Assembly: GCA_900404475.1 (NCBI GenBank)
Contig: OUQQ01000130.1
Location: forward strand, 1-38,056
DNA length: 38,056 nucleotides
Direction: 5' to 3'
Source: Spongospora subterranea
Taxonomy: Eukaryota > Endomyxa > Phytomyxea > Plasmodiophorida > Plasmodiophoridae
Made by a program: the position numbers and the translations under genes. The notes beneath the pieces are model-generated. The model ran no database searches and had not been told where the DNA came from. It worked only from the letters and a program-made list of their open reading frames with translations. Positions 1 to 10,300 of the stretch are shown piece by piece; within the stretch, counting starts at the first letter, position 1, and each line of letters begins with the position of its first letter.

Positions 1-11
1 ATGGTACACCA

Positions 12-33
12 GTAACACCACGCACGGTGTAAC
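12..33. repeat. imperfect 22-bp inverted repeat
   Basis: The arms GTAACACC and GGTGTAAC flank a 6-nt spacer, with one mismatch in eight pairs. It lies about 105 bp upstream of the FDXR start codon. It could be an operator-like site or chance; nothing else supports a function. Confidence 0.35.
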
Positions 34-103
34 ACACGGAATTACCCAACTACAGTACGCACTTTTGAGCTGTCTGTGATTTCTGCAAAGTTCCGTCAAA
101 CTT

Positions 104-110
104 TGACGTC
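104..110 (+). promoter_or_regulatory. TGACGTC (CRE/bZIP-like) site upstream of FDXR
   Basis: The 7-mer TGACGTC contains the ACGT core recognised by CREB/ATF and other bZIP factors in well-studied eukaryotes. It sits 29 bp upstream of the FDXR ATG, so it may lie in the promoter or in the 5' UTR. The same TGACGT core recurs three times upstream of the next gene. Regulatory use is inferred from motif and position only. Confidence 0.3.
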
Positions 111-138
111 TCTGATCAATGCGTGATTTATTGGCGAG

Positions 139-2046
139 ATGATCACACTCGTCCGGTTTCGCCAGCTCAGATACCTGCCCGTTCGCTCTATCCATGTCTG
201 CGTTGTGGGCAGCGGCCCGTCGGCCATGTATACTGCCAAATATCTATTACGCGATTCTCCGGATGCCAACATTGACATGTAAACCTTACGGACCCTAGCA
301 TTGGCTGTTGGATTCCGAACTTTTTGTCGTAGCATTGAGCGCTTACCGACTCCGTTCGGCTTAGTCCGAAGTGGCGTCGCCCCCGACCATCCCGAAACCA
401 AGAATGTGACGACCGATTTTCAAGCGGTTCTGGAAAATGATCGATGCAACTTTTTTGGAAATGTGGAAATTGATCGTGAAGTGTCGGTTCCCCAATTGCT
501 GGCGGCCTATGATGCAGTTGTCGTAGCGTCTGGAGCAGGTATTTTAATGGGTCAATCAACGTCTCCCGTTAATTATTGGGGATGTTATTGGGGATGTAGG
601 AGCGAACCGTCCGCTGAACATTCCGGGGGAGCACCTGGCCAATTCTGTCTCTGCCCTGGCGTTCGTGAATTGGTACAATGGACACCCAGACCATATTGAC
701 GATCAGTATAACCTTCGCGTATCTGATGCCGTAATAATTGGGAATGGTAGCGTGCTTTTGTTGCTGATTCCCGCTGGTGGCTTACCTGAGCGATCGCAGG
801 AAATGTTGCCATTGATATAGCTAGGATTTTAAGCTCTGACGAAGAAAATTTGAAACGTACCGATATAGCGGACTACGCGACGGCCGCACTACAAAGCAGC
901 GAAATCGAGCGTGTCCACGTTGTTGCAAGAAGAGGTGCCCCCCAGGTATAGCTGATTGCCGTCGAATTTGGTTTCTGCTGTTAATGCTGCCGTCAGGCGT
1001 CGTTCACAAGCAAAATGGTTCGCGAACTAATATCTCGAAAATCTCTGACAACATTTGGTATCGATGCGATCTTAAAATCGCTACAATAATGTCCGACGAT
1101 CTTGTGCATTCAGTAAATCCTAATGATCTGGATAAATCGCTCATGACGGCTGCGAGCCGCGAAGAATGCGATACAAGAGTCGTTCTCCGTAAGATGCAGG
1201 TGTGTCATGTTCTCAATTGACATCGACTGTTTCACTCGTTTAGTCTTTTCTTGAGTTAGGTTCTGCGACAAGCTCAATCCGCGGCCCCCGATTGCCACCA
1301 CCCAGGATTGTATCTGCGATTTCTCCTGAATCCTGTGGAGATTATACCTGATGCTAATAACCCAAGGGTCGTTGGCGGCGTCGCGTTCGAAAGGACTAGG
1401 CTTGAAGGCAAACCTGGATCGCAGGCATGTGAAATTCGAATTTCTTCGTAAATGTACCTAAACATGGTGTAACTTGATCAGTTCGCTGTGCCAACTGGCG
1501 AATTTGAAATAATTAAGGCTGGTCTTGTTGTTCGCAGTGTTGGATACACGTACTAGCTGTGCTACATATCAAAGCGCGTTGATTAACGTTCTGCTATGGT
1601 ACAGATCACTGCCGTTTCAAGGATTGCCATTTGATACTGCACGTGGAGTCATTCCAAATCGTGACGGTCGTGTCATACTGCCAAACGGAGAAATCCTCAA
1701 CGGTGCTTACGTTGTCGGATGGGCTAAACGTGGGGCAACCGGTAGGTAGACTCGGTTTTGCATGAACGTTTGATGTTCAGTACGCTCAGGGATAATCGCC
1801 TCAAATATCGCTGATGCACAGCAAGCTGTCGATGAAATGTTGGTGGATATTCCCAAGGCAACGGCGACGGATGCGGATCGCAAGCTTTTGTGGAAAAAAG
1901 TAACGGACTTGGGGACGGTAATCGTTGACAAGCATATGTGGAGAAGGATCAACGAATACGAGGAAGCTCGAGGGAAGGAGCTCGGCAAGCCGAGAGTAAA
2001 ATTGACCGCTAGAGAAGAATTAATCATCGCTGCATCTACAAGATAA
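139..2046 (+). CDS. FDXR: mitochondrial NADPH:adrenodoxin (ferredoxin) oxidoreductase, ten exons
   Basis: This FAD enzyme passes electrons from NADPH to a mitochondrial [2Fe-2S] ferredoxin, which serves iron-sulfur cluster and heme A synthesis (yeast Arh1, human FDXR). Exons: 139-278, 333-538, 600-746, 800-945, 997-1057, 1114-1199, 1260-1424, 1482-1549, 1605-1741, 1790-2046. They sum to 1413 nt, giving 470 residues against about 490 in human and yeast. Residues 1-19 are Arg-rich without acids, like a mitochondrial presequence. The FAD motif VVGSGPSAM follows at 22-30, with Ala for the usual third Gly. Also visible are [15 protein letters not shown], the NADP-binding [15 protein letters not shown], and the C-terminal [18 protein letters not shown]. 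The ATG at 139 is chosen because it places the presequence directly before the FAD fold. Nine introns are 48-61 nt and all are GT-AG except the seventh, which is GC-AG. No frameshift is seen. Confidence 0.96.
1425..1481 (+). other. GC-AG intron in FDXR
   Basis: Family homology requires phase-0 joining of ...KPGSQ to [11 protein letters not shown].... No GT donor nearby gives that phase, whereas CAG|GCATGT...GATCAG does, with a typical 57-nt length. The donor hexamer GCATGT is identical to that of a second inferred GC-AG intron at 33465-33573. Confidence 0.75.
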
Positions 2047-2396
2047 AATTTCCAGCTATTTTTTTTTGCCAACGAGAATCTCAAACTGATCTTTGATGTC
2101 GCGACTTATCTGCGATTACTGTCTGTGTCAGAGTGTTGGACGGTGCTGTCCTGATGTCGATGACGTGATGTTGCATTGCAGCGTGACGTGTTCCGTGTCC
2201 GCGGTCCGTGGGCGATGCCCGTTATGGGGTTGACCGTTTGACGGGGTCGGTACGTGACCATAGTGACTACGTCGTTACCATCATTGACGTTACACGCGAG
2301 TACCATTGGACCTGTTGAAATAACGGTGACCGCTCAACCTCTCCTCATTTCGTTATTGTGAAGGGACGGGAGCGGGTTCGGGAGGACATCGGGCCG
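2047..2396. promoter_or_regulatory. intergenic region with three TGACGT motifs
   Basis: These 350 bp separate the FDXR stop from the next start codon. No convincing ORF or RNA gene is seen. TGACGTG occurs at 2161-2167 and 2184-2190 and TGACGTT at 2285-2291, all on the plus strand. Clustered ACGT-core sites suggest a bZIP-type promoter element for the downstream gene. This is inference; no TATA box was recognised. Confidence 0.4.
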
Positions 2397-3900
2397 ATGA
2401 TCATGGAGCAAGAACACCTGGCCGACGGCCGCGAACAAGATAGCGACGCGTCGACTCCGTCGTCGGCCATGTCGGATCCGATTGAGACCGAGATCATGCT
2501 GGCGGACCCGGCCGGCAATCAGTATATCAGAAAAACGGTGCAGGCCATCAATGCCAGTGCTGCAGATCTTATCCATACCAGCAGTATGTGGCTCATCATT
2601 GCCTCCATTTTTTTTGGTTTCTTTGTATCAAACGGCCATCGATCCATTAGGTGTGGCTACGTTCACGTTCTCCTCTGTGGGTCGATTAGTGGAACCGGTG
2701 CTACAATATGCTGATCCAATATTAACCAGTATTGACGATCGCATCGACAATCTTGTACATGCCATCAGGCAAATCAAAGTACGTACATACTTCAATTTAT
2801 GCTGTTTTTTGTCTGAAATCCAGTAAAGGTGGGAAATCAAAATGAAGGCGCATTAGTATCAGAGACACATTTTTGGACGGGATTGAAGCAGACATTCATG
2901 TCGTCTGCCTGGTTTAGCAAAGTCGAAAGCATTCTTTCATCATCCGCCGCTGAGAATTTTTATAATACCGCCATTGAATGCTACTTTGATCACGAAACGG
3001 AGACATGTGATCAGTTTTTGCTGGCGTTAAAGCTTCGGCTTGATAGCACTTGGGATGATCGCTTGACGCAGCCGGTCAAGGTGTTTTACGCAACGGCTAG
3101 GACAGCTACCGCTCTTGTAGGCGTTGGCCGCTTCTTCCGTGGTGCTATCGGTCTTGGAAAATCTAAAATTAATACTGCCATTACACAGTTTATTGGTATG
3201 TGAGGGGCTAGAATTTCACCATTTTTCGTCTCATTCTCTTCATAGACACGTGGGAGCGGATAATTGGCGGTGCCGCAGAAAATGATGATAGGCATGTTCC
3301 TGAGACGGTTGATCAATCAGGTGATGGCGTAATTAGCGGGACCGGAGGTAACGATCCGGTGGCGATATCGAGTGATGAAAACGACCATCGGGATCCGGAC
3401 GGTAAATATCATCAATTTGCTGCCTGAAGTTAATTAATCGTCCTGGTCTAGATTCCATATTTGGTCTAAACAAAAAGCGCAGTGGTACAGGGTCGGCAAA
3501 TCCCGCTCTACGAAGAGTTAGGCAAAGACGCTCTATATGCCCAAATTTAAGGAATCAATTGAATCAGGATGAATGGTTCACTCAAGTTGACGCAATCTTT
3601 CAGAGAGTGAGCAGTGTCCAAACCATGGTTTTCACTTGTTTGATTCATATTTCCGCTTAGAATATTATGGTCCAATCATTGGGGAACAGGACTAATCCTG
3701 CTGAGCACTTATACGACACTGTTGGTCTTTGACGTCTATAGGTTACCGTTTTCTAAGAGTATTTCCAGGCTTCTCGGTTGTTTTTCACTGTCTCAGAAAT
3801 TGATGCCTTTGTTGATGCTCTACAAACATCATTAGGCGCTGTATGGGGCCCGGATCTCGTTGATCCTGCGCGCCATTTTTACCAATGTGCTGCCCTTTGA
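2397..3900 (+). CDS. uncharacterised 399-residue protein with internal domain duplication; weak perilipin-like features
   Basis: Function is not recognised. Exons: 2397-2583, 2651-2778, 2829-3195, 3246-3401, 3452-3606, 3661-3724, 3758-3900, summing to 1200 nt. ATG 2397 is the first in-frame Met; a second is two codons on. The N-terminus is acidic and polar. It is followed by an amphipathic stretch containing VEPVLQYADPILTSIDDRID, whose repeated acidic-Pro-Val spacing loosely recalls perilipin-type lipid-droplet proteins. The main visible feature is a duplicated helical unit of about 65-75 residues: copy one around 2910-3105, copy two around 3570-3890, joined by a Gly/Asp-rich linker and a basic RRVRQRRS patch. 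No signal peptide or transmembrane segment is evident. The third exon uses an AAG acceptor, because the nearby CAG would give an immediate stop. The sixth intron is only 33 nt. Expression and lipid-droplet localisation would be inference. Confidence 0.75.
2910..3105 (+). repeat. copy 1 of duplicated protein domain
   Basis: Key residues are WFSKVESIL, then AENFYNTAIECYF, a Leu-rich helix QFLLALKLRLDSTWDD, and VKVFYATA. The order and spacing are mirrored in copy 2 (3570-3890). The two copies have diverged at the DNA level, so this is an old duplication. Confidence 0.6.
3570..3890 (+). repeat. copy 2 of duplicated protein domain (spans two introns)
   Basis: WFTQVDAIF, AEHLYDTVEYF, FVDALQTSLGAVWGPD and ARHFYQCA correspond in order to the four blocks of copy 1. 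This copy ends at the protein C-terminus and is split by introns 3607-3660 and 3725-3757. Copy 1 has no intron, so the introns post-date the duplication or were lost from copy 1. Confidence 0.6.
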
Positions 3901-3990
3901 CATGTTCTTTGATTTTACATCTTAAGCTATCTATTATATATAAATAATCTGATTCACTACAATCGATAGGCTCTGGCGTAAATTCGAGTC

Positions 3991-3996
3991 AATAAA
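3991..3996 (+). terminator. AATAAA poly(A)-like signal after the duplicated-domain gene
   Basis: AATAAA lies 91 nt past the stop at 3900, inside the 150-bp gap between two convergent genes (3901-4050). If used, the 3' UTR of this gene would nearly meet the midasin stop, so the two transcripts could overlap antisense. Confidence 0.35.
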
Positions 3997-4050
3997 TTTG
4001 CTCAGGGTATACTTTTCAAACCGGATTAACCGACATTTTTGAATAATTGT

Positions 4051-7000
4051 TTACTGAATGGTTGAAGCGGATTTTCTGTTTACGTGCTCAATCCACTGTC
4101 GAAGGGCATCTGCGACTACAGCAGGAAGATCAGCAGCCTTTCTAAGGATAATATAATACGGAAACGGAAAATTTTGAAGATAATCCACAATTTGAAGCTT
4201 GTTGTTGGGATATGAAACCTAGGAAACGACTTATCACACACCTGAACTTGCGGCAATCATTTGTCTCATACCATTTTCATATTTAAAATACTGTTTGGAC
4301 CATCCGGTGCAGAATCAATGATAAGTAGGACGATGAATTGACCATTGGCCGCCGCACGGCGAAGTTGCCTTGCGATATCAGGTCGATCCTAGACAGTTCA
4401 ATGTCAGACTTTTTCAATGAACTAAAGATAATAAATAAGTCACCTGCTGAACGCGTGCATCGGAAATGATAAACATAAGCTGGTTGTTTGAAAAAGATGC
4501 CATGGTTGACTGACGAGCATCGTCGAACAGACAAAGACCCAGTTCCAGGACATCAGCGAACTTCGTTGATGTCTGGTCGAACTTGAATTTAGACAACACA
4601 TCGGGCCCAGCACTGTTGGAAAACGACGACGAAAGAACGGTCGCTGTTTCACCGAATTTCAGCACAGAAAGATTACCAGAGTCAAGACGAGTGATGGCAT
4701 TAGCTAGCGTCGCCATTGCTTGCAGAGCGAGTTTGCCAGCGCCAGCATCGCGCATCGATAATGAATCGTCGATTGCAATTCCGATATCATATGCTCTTTT
4801 AGTTAACCGGCAACGGCGTAACCAAATTCGATCTTGCCTATAAGACGACGCTATGTATGCTATCAGACGACGAATTGATAAACGTTTGCCTGATCACAAG
4901 ATAAACATGAGATATCTGATATACCCAGAAGAATGATAGAAAGAAACTACCAGTCCGGAATGCACCACCAAGACTTGACGCTATTTGAGGCTGTAAAATT
5001 ATACGCAGCTGTTCACAGAGAGCCGATGATAAATCCGATGTGGCACTAGAGAGTTCAGCCCACTGTAATTCGTTTACAGACTCAGTATCAACCGATACTG
5101 TCTGAACGATACTGGGCATATTATCAATAGCGGCGTCTGCAATGTCAACTTCACAGCTGGCGGTGTCTTGAGTTGTCATGGCAACAGACGAATTAGGCAA
5201 TAAGGCATCGTCAATATCCATTGCAGCCTATTTTTCAACATAAACATACGAGATCTGTGCTTCAGGCAAAAGTTACCATGTCATTTAGGACAGGGGGGCA
5301 ATCCACAACTGGCTCGTGCGCTGGCATGGATTTCCGCTGCTCACGTTGGCTTCGCCGATTACTGGGGCTAAACTTATCGCTTTCCGGAGTCTTTTCAGGG
5401 TGATCGTTGTCGGCAGGATTTTCAGTGGGAACGGCATCATCTTCAACAAGATTTGGCTCATGTGCATCATCATCATCGTCCTTTTCTTCAACTCCTCCGT
5501 CAACAGCTGTAGTGACAGGGGCAACCGCTTCACCATCGCATTCCATGTCGTCATTCTGATTGAGACAAGTAAAGATAAAATGATGTACCAAAACGAATCT
5601 TTACTGACCACATGTTCAACTAAATCCCCCAGTTGATCACGACCTTCTTCTATTGTTTCTGAATTCTGCTGAGTCTGTTCGAGTATCTCCAGTCTACGTT
5701 GCCAATGCTGCTGAGCGTCGGCAATACTGCGCAGAGGATTGTTCTGTTGATTCGCCGGTTTTTGTTTGTGGGCTTGTGCTTCATCCTCAACTGAAAACAC
5801 CATTATGAAGATATAAAATTGCACAAATAATGTGCTTACATTGTGGCTGCATTGGACGAACATCTGCGTTCGATTCATTAGCGTTGCCAACAGTGTTTTG
5901 TCCTTGTTTTCCGTCGTCATCTGCCCCATTGCCTCCAGAGTCCTGGACAATGATAGGTCAATCTCTACAAACCGAATGGCAAATTGAAATGAATACGTCG
6001 CCGTCAATGCTATCCGAATTGCCTTTGCGCTCAGGAATGTCAACACTGATAGCTTCAGCAGAAGCAATATCGTGATTATTGTTTTCAATACCGTCCTTTT
6101 CTGCTTCATCGTTTTCTTGATCCAAGTTCTCTTCTACTTGACCGGCTACTTCCTATTAATTGCATTGCGCGATTCAACTCATGTCGCGTAATAGTCGGCT
6201 GAATTAGCGTACCGCTTCTTCAACGTCATGGCCAGGCTCATGAACCATATCTTCAGCATCCGCACAGGGAGGAGGCATCTCGCCATCAACCCCATCTTCA
6301 CTATTCGGGCCAGTCTCGGACTGGTCGTCGCAGTCGAGGTCCTCCCCGTCGTCCATATCTCCTTCATCGCTTCCTGACGCATATTCGTCAATTTTATCTT
6401 CACCGCCGTCTTCGTTGTCGTCTAGATTGATTTCTTCAGGTAACTGGAGATCGATACCCTGATTATCTTCGAACCGCTCCTAAACCATAACCCATTAGTA
6501 CATTCAACAATAGGGTTAAAATTTACCATACGTCGTCAGGTAGGCAATTATAATTCTCATTTTCAGGTTCTTCTTCCATTTCATCAAAAGTGTTTTTGTC
6601 GTCCTTGTCTACTTTTTGCTTGTCATCCCGGTCCCTATCCATTCAAGAGTTGGAATGCCAGGCTTATATAAATGTTGACAAATGCTTTCTTACTTAGGTT
6701 GTGAATCCTGTGATTTCTGCTCGTTCTCTTCGCTGTCCGATTGATCATTTTCTTTGGCAGCGATATCAACCTCATCAGGTCGACCAGATATCTCAGCATC
6801 CTAAGAAAATCTTACTTGTTGACGCAAAACAGAAGGTCTGGCATGTACTTTTTCTGTTTGTTCATTTTGCTTATCAGTGCCCTCTTCCTCTTTATCAATT
6901 TTATCATCCCAGAGACGTTCATCAACAACGTTTTCGTTTTCTCTATCGATATCGCCCATTTCTTTATCAAGAGGAGGCGTTTCTTCATCTTCCGGATCTT

Positions 7001-7375
7001 CATCGTCTCTTTCAGGCTCCTAAATTGCGTTCAGTTCAAATGACGCGGATGACAATGCGTGCACTACCTCGTCACGGTTAACATCATGCATCGTTCCATC
7101 GAAGTCGTTTTCCATTTCCATACCATCTTCATCCCGATCGACATTTTCAGGCTTCTGCAAAACAAACCCTTGATTTACGTTCCAAGAAGACGCAGAAATA
7201 AACTTTACCTCGTCATTGTCTGGTCCCTCCTGTTTATCTTGTTTGAGTCCTAGAATTTGTTCTTCGTCCTCTAACTCATTAGAAACATCTTTTGCACCAG
7301 TTCCTTCCCCCATGCCAGTACCATCAGCAGCCTCTTCGTCACATTCATTGTCTTCCGCGTCACTGAAAAAAAATC
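4051..7375 (-). other. MDN1: midasin acidic tail and C-terminal MIDAS (VWA-like) domain
   Basis: The acidic part includes the family signatures GEGTGAKDVSNELEDEEQ, ENDFDGTMHDV, DERLWDDK and DLQLPEEINLDDNEDGGED. The MIDAS domain begins SLGGAFRTGKRLSIRRLIAY, followed by IASSYRQDRIWLRRC. The metal-binding DxSxS is DDSLSM at 4751-4773, followed by a Thr in FDQTSTKFADVLE and an Asp in LMFIISDARVQQ. The final exon (4051-4218) encodes DYLQNFPFPYYIILRKAADL and ends in an Ala/Leu-Arg-Gln-Trp helix as in other midasins. All metal-site residues are kept, so binding to UBL-domain partners is expected. Confidence 0.93.
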
Positions 7376-10300
7376 AGTTATTTTGATTGAGATGAGAAAT
7401 AGGAGGGCTTCACCGTGCCGCAGGTTTACAAAAACCAACTCGGAACAGCGAGTTTAGAACAGTTCCAGTCGTGCGAGCAAGACCAGTTAGTGCAAAATAG
7501 AAACAGTTGACGCTGAATCGCAACATTTTCATGGCTTTGAGAAGAACAGATAATTGGTCACGAACTGCGCAAGTATCGTCCCATGCCATCAATCGTAAAC
7601 AATCTATCAGACGGTCCGAGTTGAATGCGGAGCACATATTCAAATAGAGATGATGATGTCCAATTAACGATTCTGGATGGACCTCATTGGACCCTGCACT
7701 GCGAACTCGCTGTACAAGCAATTTTACTTGCTCAGTGACACATTCTGCAGAAATAGAATAATCCGTCATGGGCAGCATCTCAGGTTTGCTCAAAAACAGC
7801 TTGATGTCATCCCGAAGACGCATGAAAGATGAAGCAAATGGTAGCTTGGGAAGTAGTTCAGAGATCCTAGTAAGTGTTGATATGCTTGAATCCGCCACCG
7901 CGATCACAGAATGGGTGGGCCTCATCGCAACACCCATTACAGCAAACTGCTCGAAGACCGAAGTAAGCTGCGAGAGAATGGGATCAATTTCGGACACCAA
8001 CAGCGAGCATGAAGCATGTGATTCATGCGCTGAAAATCGCATGAGAGTCCAGACTTGCCCAAATATACAATTCGCATACCAGAAACAGATTCCTCCCCTG
8101 TCAACGACGAGCCCAATGATGAATAACACGAAGATGCCCTTTTCAAAGCCGTGACCGATTCGGCTAATAAACAACCAGCCTTTCTCAGATCAATAATAGA
8201 ACGGTCTGCACATTGAAGCATGAGCTGCTAAATCGTCATGGGTCTCAAGAGCGAAACTACCTATATTAGCCGCATCTGTAACTGCATTGGACCAGGCTTC
8301 CACCTGCATAATGATATGATCGACGTGAGATAGGCTCCGGCGCTCAGCAACAATAAGGGAAAAAATGTGCTCCTAAGTGCAAGGTCAACAATGTATCACC
8401 ATAATCTGCTTCGCAATCTTACCTGAAGACCTAAGCAACGCTTTGCCTCGGTTGAACTCAAATCTCCACTGTGAGTGTGGATACCAGCTCGAAGTGAGCG
8501 CATTATTTCAACAACATCAAAAAATGACGATTCGCTGTTCCTCAGGCCCGCAGAATCAAGGACCATCGAAAGCGAGGTGGTATCTGATGGCAATGTGTTA
8601 GGATGGAAAGAAAGGGAATCAATGTAGCACCCCACCAATCCCAGGGCATGATTCTCGGGCTGCTATCGCATGGAAACTAAGACCATATCCCTTAAATATG
8701 TGCATAGCGTCTGTGAGTGCCTTTTTTTTTCGTAAAACCGGTGCGTTTTGAGATCTCAGTGATTCACAGCGATGTAAAATCGATTCCGATGTCGAGCGGA
8801 CATCCTGACATAACTCCAGCGACGAAGGTAAAATAGGTTCCATTAGGGCGACCATTTTCAATGACACGTTATCCGAAATAATGAGCGAAGAAAATGAGGA
8901 GAGCGACTCTACCTCCGAGTCCTATGTAACTGTGAACAAAAAATTTCATAGCAACATGATGTAATCTGCATACCGAAAAATGAGCGACAGTTATTGGTTT
9001 TTCAGGGCTGTCATATTGCTGATGATGTTTGGCAATAAGTTGACGCACCGGAGTACGAAGGACTTCGTCCCAAGACTGAACAAACCCTGTTAACTTGCGA
9101 TGTGACCGTTCGCAAGACGCTTTCAGCGCATGCCAATTAGCCAAGTCCCAGCGAGCGAGTCTACAGAAACCCATCTTCAACTTCAAATTTACGAGCATAT
9201 TAACTTTAGTAACCTAGTCAAATCTTGAAGTTTCTTTTCAATTACTTTCCGCTCATTTTGGCACTGAGACACGCAAATCGAATGAAGAGGTGTATAGAAA
9301 ACCACCAAGTTATTCAGGACGTGTTTATATCGATCATCCGCAATGAGCGAGAGGGAGGACAAAATATGCAGTCGCACAGTAAATTCACCGAAGGTCGAAG
9401 TCTATCAGTGGAGTGAATAACGCGAATTGAAGAAGATATTCCAATTAGTCAAGTACCTGCACAAACTCATCTAGGGCAACGAAAAGGTCGTCTTGGCTAA
9501 GGTCGGAACGGCTATCATCGCTGATGAATAACTGCAGCAGGTGAGGCCATAATCGTAAAGCGCGAGCATGGGCCCCATGATCAATGGCTAGAATGGCGGT
9601 CAACAACAGAACAAGAATAATCCACAATTAGTTTACCTAGAAGAGCATATGGCCAAGCTTCAAGTTCCATTTTCCTCCATCGCGCTATCAAACCAGAAAG
9701 AGGTTTGATTTGTTCAGCCAATGAAACAAACTTTGCAGCATAAGATTCCCATTTTTCAGCCTGGTAAAAAAAAATGCAGAATTAGAGCCAAGTTCCGAAA
9801 TGAACTGCATTAACAAATTACCTGTGCAAGAATTTGTTCAACGGCGGAAACGATGCGCATCAGTGGTGAAGAAATTGGCATTGAAGCCAGGCGTGAACAA
9901 ATTCGAGCTAGAGTAACGAGCGTTGGATGGCCACGGCATTCGTCAACACTAAGGACAACTTGAACACGAGTGAGGAGGTCGCGAACAGATGTCTAGGAAA
10001 TGTGAGTAATTTCGGAACATAAAATAAAAACGAGAGTTTTTACCTCTAAGTCTTGTAATTCATCCAATGCAGGTTCGCGATATATGTCCCCAACGGATGA
10101 AGAAGGAGAGGACGTTGACGATGACAGATAAGATAATTGCCTGGCTAGTAGTTCAGCCGCTCCAAATGAGCACCTGGAGTCTTGCTCCAGATTAACATCT
10201 TATAAAAAGCTTAGCGATTACAAATAAACAGTAATCAAGAGATCCGAAAATACCAAAAGAGCTTTCGGGCGATAGTTGAAGGACTGATCGATGTACAGTT

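Noticed and set aside
188..559. Minus-strand ORF opposite FDXR
   Set aside because: It is a shadow of FDXR exons 1-2 and its intron; the plus strand encodes conserved FAD and NADP motifs.
1020..1220. Frameshift in FDXR between the SFTSKM and NPNDLDK segments
   Set aside because: A 56-nt GT-AG intron (1058-1113) restores the frame exactly, and the whole model sums to a multiple of three.
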